DNA of 64,000 nt, taken from positions 31,469 to 95,468 of the forward strand of contig CANCVE010000006.1 of assembly GCA_947381435.1 (NCBI GenBank), in the 5' to 3' direction. Within the stretch, counting starts at the first letter, position 1, and the number at the start of each line of letters is the position of its first letter. Positions 22,101 through 28,796 of this stretch are shown here, one piece after another. Source of the stretch: Chitinophagaceae bacterium (GTDB lineage: Bacteria > Bacteroidota > Bacteroidia > Chitinophagales > Chitinophagaceae). The notes under the pieces are model-generated. The model was not told the origin of the DNA and did not search any database. It was given only the letters and a program-made list of their open reading frames with translations. Position numbers and translations under genes: made by a program.

Positions 22101-24829
22101 ATCGTAGCATCCCCACCTAATGTTACACCTGCTGTATTTGTAAGTGTAACAGCCCCATACGTTGCAGTTGGCATTGTTTGAGCCCCAGAACCTAAAAATT
22201 GTACAGACCCTGTATTGCTTGCTCCAGAATAATCTAAACTTGAAGTTATTGGTGTTGTTGAGGTTGACGTAGTACTTATAGTACCACCATTTGAAACCGC
22301 AGCAGTTGATAGCGTAAAGGCACCTAAAGCTAAAGTACCACCAGAAGTAGTAGTTAGCGTACCAGTAACTGTAAGGTTGGCATCATTGGTTAATGAACCA
22401 GATGCATTTAAAGTAGTAAGGTTGGTATAAGATGTTGCACTAACTATATGTCCAGATGTACCAGCATACTGCACTATACCAGGCCAAGCCTTACCAGTTG
22501 GTAGTGGAGTGGTGCCTGTATTTGAAGTTTTAATGATACCAGAATTAGTTAATGGAGATAGAGTTCCAGCAGTGTTTTCCGATATAGTGAAAGTACTTGC
22601 ATTTAGCTGACCACCAGCATTATTAACCACAAGACCATCTAGTGATACATTCGAACCCAAGGTATAAGTGAAAGCACCATTTACTGTAAGCGTGCCTATC
22701 TTTCCAGTTGTTCCTAGAATTTCATTACCTGATGTTACAGCACTATTAATAATTACCGCAACCCTATCTGTAGATGCAGACCCAAATACAGGTGCTGCAG
22801 ATAACGAGCCTGCTCCGCGACTTATAGTTGCTCCATTATTTAATGTGATTGTAGCAGAACTATTGTTCAATGTCCCTGCTTTTAAAAATAACGAATTGCC
22901 ATTTTTTATTGTAATTGCTCCAGTTAGAGCCAAGGTACCTGTAGCACTGTCTGTGAAATCTTTTAAATTTGTACCAGCACCTGTAATTTCAAAGGAAGCT
23001 GTCGTTGTTGACGAATTGAAATAATTAAGGCTAATAGGACTGCCTGACCAAGTAGGACTGTTTGTATTAAAACCTCCGGTACCTGTTGCTGTTTGAGAGA
23101 AATATGAAACAATTACAGGATTTGTTCCATCACCAATGGTCAAGCCTGTACCATTGAACGCACTTCCATTTGTAAAAGTTAAACGTTTTAAAACATTAAC
23201 CTTGCTAGAGCCATTAACGGTTACTGTGAACACAGTAGTGGAACCTCCTGTTAATTCCAAGCTGTCTATATTTATCACACTACTAGTATTTGAATTTATA
23301 AAAGCAATCTGATTTCCTGTAACCGACCTTGCTAGCTGTAATTTCCCACCTGTAGAAACCAAATTGACTGTAGTTGCAACGGCTGCTGAAGAGTTTATTG
23401 CATTACCACCGCCAAATGAATAAACATTTCCACCATCATCAATCTGATTGGTGTATGGCCCACCTGATGCAGGGCTAACTGTTAGTGTACCTGCGAATGT
23501 GATTTTCTTATTAGTACATGTTCCAAATTTTATACTACAATTAGCAAGTCTTCCAATGGCTATATTTGTTAAACTACAGGCATTCGCATTAGAAGTTGGG
23601 AAATTAAGAGTTTGTACACTACCCACATTTACAGAACCATTAAATTGAATGCTACCGCCAGTGAATACAGAGGTAGTTGATGGGCCGACACCTCCGCTCA
23701 ACGTACCTCCAGAGGTAACTAAAGTACCTGTGTTGCCAGATGTTGATGTACTTGTAGCGTTAAAAAAAAGAGAACGAGCATTTAATGCCAAATTACCAGA
23801 TGTTTTCAAGTCAAGTTGCCCATTTACCTGAAAGTTCATATTTGCAGCTAAAAGAATATTTGCTCCGTTTGAAATATCCATATTACCAACACTCAATGTA
23901 CTACCATTATTTGTTAGGGCAATGGCATTTACTAAGTTTGCAGTAAAACTACCACCAGTACCACCAGCTACGGTCACTGTTGGTGCACTTGTATATCCAC
24001 ATCCACCTTGTGAAATAGTAAAAGCTTGTGCTGTAGTGCTTTGAGCACCAGCAGCAGTATTACTTGCAGTGGCTGCAATACCTGCAAAAGTAAAGACAGC
24101 ATTACCCCCTGTTGCGTTAACGGAGCCTCCAAAATGAGTTGGTGCTACAGTACCACCAGTAGTTCCTGAACTAATTGTATAAAGATACCCCCCATTAGAA
24201 ACCTGCTGACCAGTAGTGTAAGTGGTACCGGTTACCCAAGCAGTACCAATTGTTGTAGAAGTTATTGTATATCCACTACCTGCAGAACTTACACTAATAT
24301 AGCCTAATGAAGATTTCGTAGCTGTACCATCCATCACAATTTTCCCTGTACCTGAATGTACAGTAACACCACCTGTATTGGCGGCAGCTAAAGATCCTTT
24401 TATAATAAATGTATTACCACCATCAGCCAAAGTACAGCTCGCGGACAATGCCACATCGTTGTTTACAGTCAAGGTTGCACTGTTACTGCTAAAGGTCACA
24501 GTAGTAGCAGTTGAAGCTTTTTGGTTGATGTATAAATACCCAATAGTTTCAGTAGAAAGATTAGAGATAGTAATAGCAGAGGCTGTAACTGCGCTACCAA
24601 CATTATTTCCATCAATTACCAAAATATCATTTGTTGCTGGAGTTCTGGTTGTACCAGTACCTCCTCTCGTTGTACTCCATGTAGAACCGGTATAACTACC
24701 ACTAGCCCCACCTACCCAGAAGTACGTTGTTTGTGCATGTAGCAATGCAGTAAAGCAAAGCATAACCACCAACAACGAAATTTTGCCTAACCTAGAGGCA
24801 CTAGTCTTTTTTGAGAAACTCTGTTTCAT
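13163..24829 (-). CDS. giant T9SS-secreted surface protein with beta-strand repeats
   Basis: Predicted 3888 aa. I choose the ATG at 24829 because it opens a clean signal peptide (KISLLVVMLCFTALLHAQ), while the longer frame from 24970 would begin upstream of the promoter box at 24955-24962. The body is low-complexity Ser/Thr/Gly/Asn beta-strand repeats, many reading like TLTVNNG or NLTINN, as in filamentous surface adhesins. Two IPT/TIG-like domains appear near residues 1180-1233 and 2326-2376, each with YYGQTI(S/T)INGxG. A GSGYTS-x-P-(T/S)-V-x-(I/V)-T-GGGG repeat region lies near 1456-1596. A fibronectin-like domain near 3706 precedes a T9SS type A tail (about 3796-3888, SLYPNPLKG to LSVQP). 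Probably a cell-surface adhesin or matrix protein. The role is inference. Confidence 0.85.
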   Translation of the reverse strand: MKQSFSKKTSASRLGKISLLVVMLCFTALLHAQTTYFWVGGASGSYTGSTWSTTRGGTGTTRTPATNDILVIDGNNVGSAVTASAITISNLSTETIGYLYINQKASTATTVTFSSNSATLTVNNDVALSASCTLADGGNTFIIKGSLAAANTGGVTVHSGTGKIVMDGTATKSSLGYISVSSAGSGYTITSTTIGTAWVTGTTYTTGQQVSNGGYLYTISSGTTGGTVAPTHFGGSVNATGGNAVFTFAGIAATASNTAAGAQSTTAQAFTISQGGCGYTSAPTVTVAGGTGGSFTANLVNAIALTNNGSTLSVGNMDISNGANILLAANMNFQVNGQLDLKTSGNLALNARSLFFNATSTSTSGNTGTLVTSGGTLSGGVGPSTTSVFTGGSIQFNGSVNVGSVQTLNFPTSNANACSLTNIAIGRLANCSIKFGTCTNKKITFAGTLTVSPASGGPYTNQIDDGGNVYSFGGGNAINSSAAVATTVNLVSTGGKLQLARSVTGNQIAFINSNTSSVINIDSLELTGGSTTVFTVTVNGSSKVNVLKRLTFTNGSAFNGTGLTIGDGTNPVIVSYFSQTATGTGGFNTNSPTWSGSPISLNYFNSSTTTASFEITGAGTNLKDFTDSATGTLALTGAITIKNGNSLFLKAGTLNNSSATITLNNGATISRGAGSLSAAPVFGSASTDRVAVIINSAVTSGNEILGTTGKIGTLTVNGAFTYTLGSNVSLDGLVVNNAGGQLNASTFTISENTAGTLSPLTNSGIIKTSNTGTTPLPTGKAWPGIVQYAGTSGHIVSATSYTNLTTLNASGSLTNDANLTVTGTLTTTSGGTLALGAFTLSTAAVSNGGTISTTSTSTTPITSSLDYSGASNTGSVQFLGSGAQTMPTATYGAVTLTNTAGVTLGGDATIGGTLSFGNGTTVLTVGANTLTLKGAVNITSGIAAGSINASNASATVVYSGTSAQTINNFTYPNPGGVNNLTIANSAGVTLSMPVTVAGTLTLTSGRVTTTATNILIASSGATVSTASTTSYINGPFRWSLPASYSTPSTLVFPIGLFTGGTDYYYGLSLVNPTTGGSATTITATAFQSLTGGSIDASLASINTSEYWSLAYTGSFSGADNIALSSATASGSNNNTIGTSGTQAGTYSSIGAGALSNSVLMSSSPITSSNQFFALGILPQAYGITSIVPTSAYSFQNGGLAAAYYGQTISINGSGLNTVTSLTVNGSASIAAASFVSQSSTLITVNVPSDAALSGNVVITDGVTPKSSAFTVTGFVSNASTDWNTGSTWLGGNVPSSGATVAVNNAVTLAATATNNPGTLTVQSGSSLTFGASGSITITTSLSNSGTINQTSGGTLTLSSGASFANSGTFTAGVGTVIFGGTGTITGTTPSFYNITLNGTLTVSSTPSSPTINNNLVLNTTTSSLSSAPTYGSSATLVYKAGPRTVGNEWANFRTGAINTISILAPGSGYTSVPTITGTGGTGLTATASLGVATIAVVGSSGYTSIPSVSITGGGGSGATAVAYIKAGVLSISVTSNGSGYTSVPTVNVTGGGGSLTSATASLGVFGVTVTSGGSGYTTTGCTVTGTSTTTASVVAIPSVGLGIPPNVTVDAGSGNTITSVNNSGRACSGTLNINSGTFLLNGGQVYMGNNSGGGTLIVNSGATLDLATTGIFSTGTLNTSSTNGTIRSGTNSTTAYQYPFPANLTWGGTLEYYAPTTNNTRITPGTFNNVNLDFGINNGIVMDNVANSSATYTFNGTVTLNNASSSISTPNFTTVIFNGSSQSVPGNTNFYNLTLGTGTTFPTGSVSIQNNFNTNGVAGATQGTINFTGTHAQTVPAFNYNNLTISGTSRSGNVTLASSGTIGIAGTFTNSATYTSPAALVTTGSTISYNGTGAQSVLLFNYNNLTIAGTRSGTPIITLPSGTINVAGFFSTSQTGAVSFTTSGNTLNLNGSGSSTISSPFTHQILNVTSGTLNINAATTASGLATISNGATLSLGSTYTNTGGLTQNGVLQINGGSVTASPVYSGTSSLVYKATATVGNEWIAGGTLGSGVPQTVTIDAVSGTVTTPGILRTVVGDLTITNGTLALGGDIQVNGNWANNGAFTPGSNTVIFGGSSASSITTPETFYNLQVNDAAGVTLSSPVSVSNILTLTNGVLTSTSSNLLTITNTSNSGVSGGNSSSYVEGPLKWNLPSNFSSAATYTYPVGKNGTYLKFALVNPTTGSGTVSAKVEAFDAGSTGGVDGTLSAVNGEYWSLNTTGNYTGVGNVALTSASVANSSVVARSTGGTYTSKGGSSSSGTVTSTATIGTGATQYFAVGLIPGVSLGAVAASSPTFAGQATATGYYGQTITINGNGFTGSTTVTINGAAATVLTHTTTQLTAKVPAASAASGNLVVTDGAQSDNTSFTVLGYVTNAASDWNTTTTWLGNVVPVASANVFVRHAITINGTVTKTPTNVTVVSGSSITYGASGSLTVNTALTNAGSISMASGGTLTIKGTFTNTGTLTASAGTVVFNGTIAQTIPTPVSSTYYNLTINNASSNTAPGALTVNGQLTIASGSTLDMGTNILSGAMTQQLGSGTLLAGANSTTPIPSGVTWAGSVNYTGTGAQTVVAGAYNNLTVAARTGSNVTLISGGTISVAGTFTPGTLTSGSYVVTSNTFSFNGSSAQSVPAFTFTNLIVANSNGIISTAAGALLVNTSLQINDGATLDLVSNQLTGSSLTTSNGGGTGTGTLKTQNTTSTPIPTGRTWNFGVTYNNASGTQTVMAGTYNGTLNSAGTSGTNTTSGVITVNGALLIGSGHTLNISTFGIASASTINPSGIQGTLLTMSNGAGGYQYPANKTWGGSVVYGGPINNRLVPGTYYNLDVDNGVTGHSIQLDGIGGSSSTAVFNISGTFRMSPTNNFVLATLTTVNFTGTNQVLPACANMRFYNVSFGTNTNMQAGSGMTVQNIFTPNNTTGVTAGTITFSNSNTQTIPVFNYYSLSIGGTRTTNNIAFASGGTITIPGNLTINHTTSAASIGNNINLSGSLSPVLNVSATLVSASTTVTCPTTGLDIGMIVIGSGIPTGATISTIGTGSITISSAATSSTSSSLSFYPVFNLNNGAYNGKVTIPSGKTFYSPTTMTVNSGGTVTNNGTFNLVGALTNNGTITGSGTTNLFSTLTNNSSITSTGNTNLVGTAAQTISGNGSITNLTLNNSLGATITGGAQSLTGVLTISNGNFNTGTNRLILKSTSISNTAIVDKVLGSLQGTVQVERFIPAGFRGYRDIAPEVYNAGSMFLNWQENGSLTSGSGIFITGTTALHANSGGFYNSQPAPDANGLDYSINGNVSAYSYTNGSAYNAGFNAIANTKTTTLDAFSGYRVLVRGDRSFNLATTPIVDYYNIGLRMVNDTKLRATGNLVYGDVTYDPSGVTATVNGSAATLLSTNGLTASTTNGFSMIANPYVCPVLWGTGVTGTQTGNTNTVFGNSSNVNGSYWYLDPTASASGKYIAFNAITGSATVGGSTYPGSFNGTTNNAAGYIQPGQAFFVQSSSASPSVVFTENCKAVNSTKTSVFGVSKPMSKIYLSLMKEDSVTFYARKDGAAIAFAASFGNTFYGPQDALKFTGANDNLFISDKGKNLSIDGRLPATASDVLPIALSKLSGKNYKLVINASVYEINGFVPMLKDSYRGVIKSLSTGIDTINFTVDTSIAATYSNRFSIVFKATTLAVNSIVATATLNNKIANVSWNTVGEKGVSRFEVEKSTDAKSFVKIGQVNAKNTSIASYNTSDNNISAATNYYRIKAISEVGTVSYSNIVKVSSDNRLPSYSLYPNPLKGTKVVNVSLTNVAAGNYTVVINNVLGQRVQEVAISHAGGNGSHALTVNSTIAAGTYSVTVRDANGQAVYQSNLSVQP

Positions 24830-24954
24830 ACTGCTTTTTTTAGAAAACGAAAACGGTAAAGAAGAATGGAGGTTATCCCTCATAAATTTTGAAATTGTTG
24901 TTACAATCGTATACATAGCAAGCGTGTGTTCGTTATAAACATTAAATACCGATG

Positions 24955-24962
24955 CAAAGTTA
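24955..24962 (-). promoter_or_regulatory. putative -7 box of the giant gene
   Basis: On the minus strand TAACTTTG is an exact match to TAnnTTTG. It would start transcription near 24948, leaving a leader of about 120 bases to the ATG at 24829. No clear -33 element is seen. The box supports the shorter gene start. Confidence 0.5.
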
Positions 24963-25227
24963 CCAAACACTATGCTGCATCCACTTGTTCGGATGTTGCA
25001 ACTAATTGTCTTTTTCGTTCAATAACGGTCAATTGGGTATATTCCAGTATTTAGCACTACATCACTTCTTTCAACAGATGTTGGTCATTGTTATGAAATA
25101 ACATTTTCTATATCTCCTTTCCTTTTTCTTAAAGAACAAGCGGTACCATGTTTATTACGTGCCTATGAAAACCTATGTGTTGAATCTTTTTTTACTTGTC
25201 TACAAGTCCAATAACTCGAAACATTAA

Positions 25228-25578
25228 TGGCAAACCTAGTAGACTCAGATGGCAAACCAAGTAGATTCCGATGGCAAACCGAGTAGACACGAATGCCAAA
25301 CTAAGTAGACACAGATGGCAAAGAGAGTAGACACGATGGCAAACAATGTAGACGTCGATGGCAAAGGGAGTAGACGCTGATGGCAAAGGGAGTAGACGTC
25401 GATGGCAAAGAGAGTAGACGCGAATGGCAAAGGGAGTAGACGCGAATGGCAAAGAGAGTAGACGCGAATGGCAAAGAGAGTAGACGCGACTGGCAAAGGG
25501 AGTAGACGTGAATGGCAAACCGAGTAGACATCGATGGCAAAGAGAATAGACGCGAATGGCAAACAGAGTAGACATTAA
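25228..25578. repeat. tandem array, 16 units of 22 bp
   Basis: Sixteen direct units follow TGGCAAAgrGAGTAGACgcgaa. TGGCAAA and AGTAGAC are nearly invariant, while the three bases between them and the last five bases vary from unit to unit (unit 5 is one base shorter). Because 22 is not a multiple of three, all three minus-strand frames give similar repeated peptides; none looks like a gene. The array fills the divergent intergenic region between the giant (-, start 24829) and the beta-helix gene (+, start 25688). Bases 24963-25227 hold no other recognisable feature. Confidence 0.93.
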
Positions 25579-25687
25579 TATGAAAGATTCAGACTGTCAA
25601 TTGCAACACTGGGTTTGTATTGAATGGCCTAAAATCCTTTTCTTCGAGGTTTAATAAATTGAATAAAACATTACATTCAACATTGCC

Positions 25688-28600
25688 ATGTTTAAATACC
25701 TGCGTACTTGCTTAATTCAACCTATCTATTTTTTATTGTTGACCGTTGTATTGATAATTGGTGTTACCAATAAAACAATTGCTCAAGGAGTAAACATTTA
25801 TGCATCTACCATTGGTGTAGATACGGGTAATGGCACAAGCCTTTCTACTGCTGTAAACATAAAAAGAGCATCTCTTATTGCCAAAAACTACACAAAAGAT
25901 ACGGTTACTATATTGCTAACAGATGGTATTTACTCTACCTTATCGCTTGATAGTACAAATAGCAGGAGCTCAACTACCCCAGTTATTTACAAAGCAATCA
26001 ATCGTGGCAAAGCCATTTTCGAACCTATCATCAACCTCAGCACCACCGCCTTTCAACCTATTCCAGATAGCATCAAAAGCAGGATTATTGACAGTGCAGC
26101 AAAGGATAAAGTGAAACAGTTACCGCTTGCGGCCTTGAAACTAAAGAACATGAACACTTGGCCTAATAGCTTTGGAGTAGCCAACTTAAATGCCCCCAAA
26201 TTTTACAACAATGGAGTGGTTTTGCCCATGTCGCGTTACCCTAAGGATAGCAACATGACCATGAAAAAGGTTTTGTCAAACGGTACAGGAGGCAAGTTGC
26301 CAGGTGGAACGTTTATGTTTCGAAATAACCGATGTAAATATTGGGTCAAAGAAATAAATGATGCAGGTTTATACCTCAGTGGTGCTTGGCGTGTACCTTG
26401 GCAGATTGATGTGGTTAAAACTCAACTGATAGATACAATAGGAGATAGCATTCAACAGGTAGTGGGTGTTTCGGGAGGCATTGGCGACAAATATTCCCGC
26501 CCTGCCGGCAATGGAAAGGAACCTTATTGGGCAATAAACTTGGTGGAAGAAATAAGTATGCCGGGCGAATGGAGTATAAATTTCCGAACAAAAATGCTCT
26601 ATATGTGGTTGCCCGACAGTGCTGCAATCCAAGTGGCAAGCGACCCGACACTATCAGCCATTAGTCTTTCTGGTGTAAACAACACTTCATTTATAGGCGT
26701 TAGCATTATTGGTGGAGCAGGCGACGGTTTCACTTTGGTTAATTGCAGCAACATCAAAATTGGCGGGTGTGAAATAGCCAATTGTTCTGGAAATGCTATT
26801 ACCATTACAGGAGGTAAAAACTGTACAGTACAAAGTTGCACCATCCATTCTATAGGTGGTGCGGGGGTAAAGATTGCATCTGCCAACTATAATTCCGACC
26901 AAAAGAATGTAACACTTTGCAACCATCAGGTAATTAATAACCACATCTACACAGTTGGTGTAGAGAAGCAAGTGTATTATCCTTCCATCGATATTTCTAC
27001 TAGCATTGGGGCTTATGTAGCTCATAACTTACTAAATGATGCACCGCAGATTTGCATTTATTTTGGAGGTAACAGTAACATAATCGAATATAATGAAGCC
27101 TATAATGTGGCTAACAAATATGGCGGTGCCTCTGCATTTTACCGAACAGGAAACTTTGCCGATAGGGGCAATAAGGTTAGGTATAACTACATTCATGAAA
27201 GTCCGTTGAGTGGTGGTGTATCGGAAGACAATTGGGGTTCGGGAGATAGTATTTACTACAACATCATCGCCAATACTTTTCTCGGTACTAATAACAACGG
27301 AGGATTTGCCGATGTTTTTGCCAATAATATCTATATAAACAATGTACCCGCACACTCTAGTGCTATTGAGCGGGATACAACAGCCAATTACAAAAAGTTT
27401 TATTCCAACCTACAAACCATCTACAATAGTAGTGTTGCTTACAGGGCAGCCTACCCAGATGCAGCCGCCATGCTAGATACGGTAAACAAGGCAAATAAAG
27501 CTTTCAAATCTTTGCAATGGAATCAATTTAATTGCAACGTACTAATCAATAACTCTCAGGTGTTTTGGGGCATTAAAGACACTGCATTCTTCGATACCAA
27601 TGGTACACAAAAAACAAGTTCTACCCTTGCTACCGCACCTGCATTTAAGAATTATGGCACCGTGGTGCATGACAATTATAAGATAAACGGAAGACTTACA
27701 AATTCAATTTCTCCTTTCCGTATTGACAGTTTAAAAAGTGTTGCTGCCTTTAATAAGACCTGTGGTAAGAATTGGCATATAAACAGAATTGGTTTGTATA
27801 TAGACGAATACAGACCTGAAGTAGATAGCAATTTCACAAAGGATGTTTGTCCCAAGATTACTTGGCAAAAGAATAGTATCTATAATGATACGGCTATTGT
27901 TACTGCCATCATCATGAATCCAAATATTGCAAACTGTATATCATCCTGGCAGTTTTACTTGGATAGTGCGGCAGTAACTCCACTTAGCAGTACAACTACA
28001 AGTATTTCTTATGATACTCTTCTGTTGAAGGCTGTCTTTACGGGGTTAACAGAGGGCAATCATTCTGTAAGTTTAACCATTTTCGATACCCCAAACTGGA
28101 AATACAACTCAGGGCTAGATACTTTTACTGTTAGTCAAACACTGCCAATTGATTTTACTTCATTAACCGGAAACGTGGATGACTGTACTGTAAACCTACA
28201 TTGGCACTCTAAAAATGAGAACAATATTAATAACTATGAAGTACAGCAAAGTATTGACGGCAAAGCCTTTGAAACCATAAAAACAATTCTACCCAAAAAG
28301 AAGCAACCTAATAATGGCTATGAAATTGCTTTAAACCAATTGGCAGCCCCTATGTCGTATTTCCGCTTAAAAATAACTGACATGGAAGGAGATATTCGTT
28401 ACAGTAATGTCGTTTCAATAAAGGCAAACTGCTCAGATTTAACATCATTAACAGCTTATCCTAATCCTGCTAATTCCGTTTTGAACGTTAATTATACTAC
28501 AAATAAGAACATTCAAAATGGATTAATAGTGTTAACTGATGTAAACGGCAAACAGATTATCAATCTACCAAGTTCTTTTAATAAAGGAAAAAATGAAATG

Positions 28601-28699
28601 AGTATAAATTTGAAGTCTATCCCTTTTGGTACTTATTTATTGTTGCTAAAGGACTCAAATGGAATATTGGCACAGAAAACAATCGTGAAAACGAGGTAA
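25688..28699 (+). CDS. right-handed beta-helix protein with T9SS sorting domain
   Basis: Exported 1003-aa protein with an N-terminal signal segment (about residues 12-33, ending IAQG). Residues 35-700 are a beta-helix protein paralogous to the 8298-10439 product and to the module inside the 35833 giant. Shared landmarks are FQPIPDSIKSRIIDSAAKDK (residues 121-140), the MSRYPKDSNMTMKKV segment, GAWRVPWQ, NGKEPYW, and HINRIGLYIDEYRPE near 697-711. An Ig-like domain follows (about 720-815), then a fibronectin-like domain (about 818-910) and a T9SS type A tail (about 918-1003, TAYPNPANS to AQKTIVKTR). Likely a surface-exposed or secreted carbohydrate-active protein. The GH3 gene starts 98 bp downstream on the same strand, so the two may be co-transcribed. 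Confidence 0.75.
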   Translation: MFKYLRTCLIQPIYFLLLTVVLIIGVTNKTIAQGVNIYASTIGVDTGNGTSLSTAVNIKRASLIAKNYTKDTVTILLTDGIYSTLSLDSTNSRSSTTPVIYKAINRGKAIFEPIINLSTTAFQPIPDSIKSRIIDSAAKDKVKQLPLAALKLKNMNTWPNSFGVANLNAPKFYNNGVVLPMSRYPKDSNMTMKKVLSNGTGGKLPGGTFMFRNNRCKYWVKEINDAGLYLSGAWRVPWQIDVVKTQLIDTIGDSIQQVVGVSGGIGDKYSRPAGNGKEPYWAINLVEEISMPGEWSINFRTKMLYMWLPDSAAIQVASDPTLSAISLSGVNNTSFIGVSIIGGAGDGFTLVNCSNIKIGGCEIANCSGNAITITGGKNCTVQSCTIHSIGGAGVKIASANYNSDQKNVTLCNHQVINNHIYTVGVEKQVYYPSIDISTSIGAYVAHNLLNDAPQICIYFGGNSNIIEYNEAYNVANKYGGASAFYRTGNFADRGNKVRYNYIHESPLSGGVSEDNWGSGDSIYYNIIANTFLGTNNNGGFADVFANNIYINNVPAHSSAIERDTTANYKKFYSNLQTIYNSSVAYRAAYPDAAAMLDTVNKANKAFKSLQWNQFNCNVLINNSQVFWGIKDTAFFDTNGTQKTSSTLATAPAFKNYGTVVHDNYKINGRLTNSISPFRIDSLKSVAAFNKTCGKNWHINRIGLYIDEYRPEVDSNFTKDVCPKITWQKNSIYNDTAIVTAIIMNPNIANCISSWQFYLDSAAVTPLSSTTTSISYDTLLLKAVFTGLTEGNHSVSLTIFDTPNWKYNSGLDTFTVSQTLPIDFTSLTGNVDDCTVNLHWHSKNENNINNYEVQQSIDGKAFETIKTILPKKKQPNNGYEIALNQLAAPMSYFRLKITDMEGDIRYSNVVSIKANCSDLTSLTAYPNPANSVLNVNYTTNKNIQNGLIVLTDVNGKQIINLPSSFNKGKNEMSINLKSIPFGTYLLLLKDSNGILAQKTIVKTR

Positions 28700-28720
28700 T
28701 TGATAATTGATTTCAATAAT

Positions 28721-28765
28721 CTTAGTGTACTTTGTTTTTTCCTTGTGTCCTTTGTGGTAAAGAAG
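28721..28765 (+). repeat. half copy of the TTTACCAC.AAGGACACAA interspersed repeat
   Basis: The segment CTTAGTGTACTTTG through CCTTTGTGGTAAAG matches one arm of the inverted repeat at 34564-34684. It lies in the 97-bp gap between the beta-helix and GH3 genes. Confidence 0.6.
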
Positions 28766-28796
28766 TTGAGTAAGAATAATGTTTAATTAAAGAATA

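Noticed and set aside
24830..24970. N-terminal extension of the 13163 giant protein
   Set aside because: It would precede a clear signal peptide, and its start lies upstream of an exact TAnnTTTG box.
25192..25575. Three minus-strand frames with near-identical repeated peptides
   Set aside because: Expected from a 22-bp period cycling through all frames; no coding signature.
25228..25578. CRISPR-like array
   Set aside because: The period of 22 bp leaves only 3-5 variable bases per unit, too short for spacers, and no cas genes are nearby.
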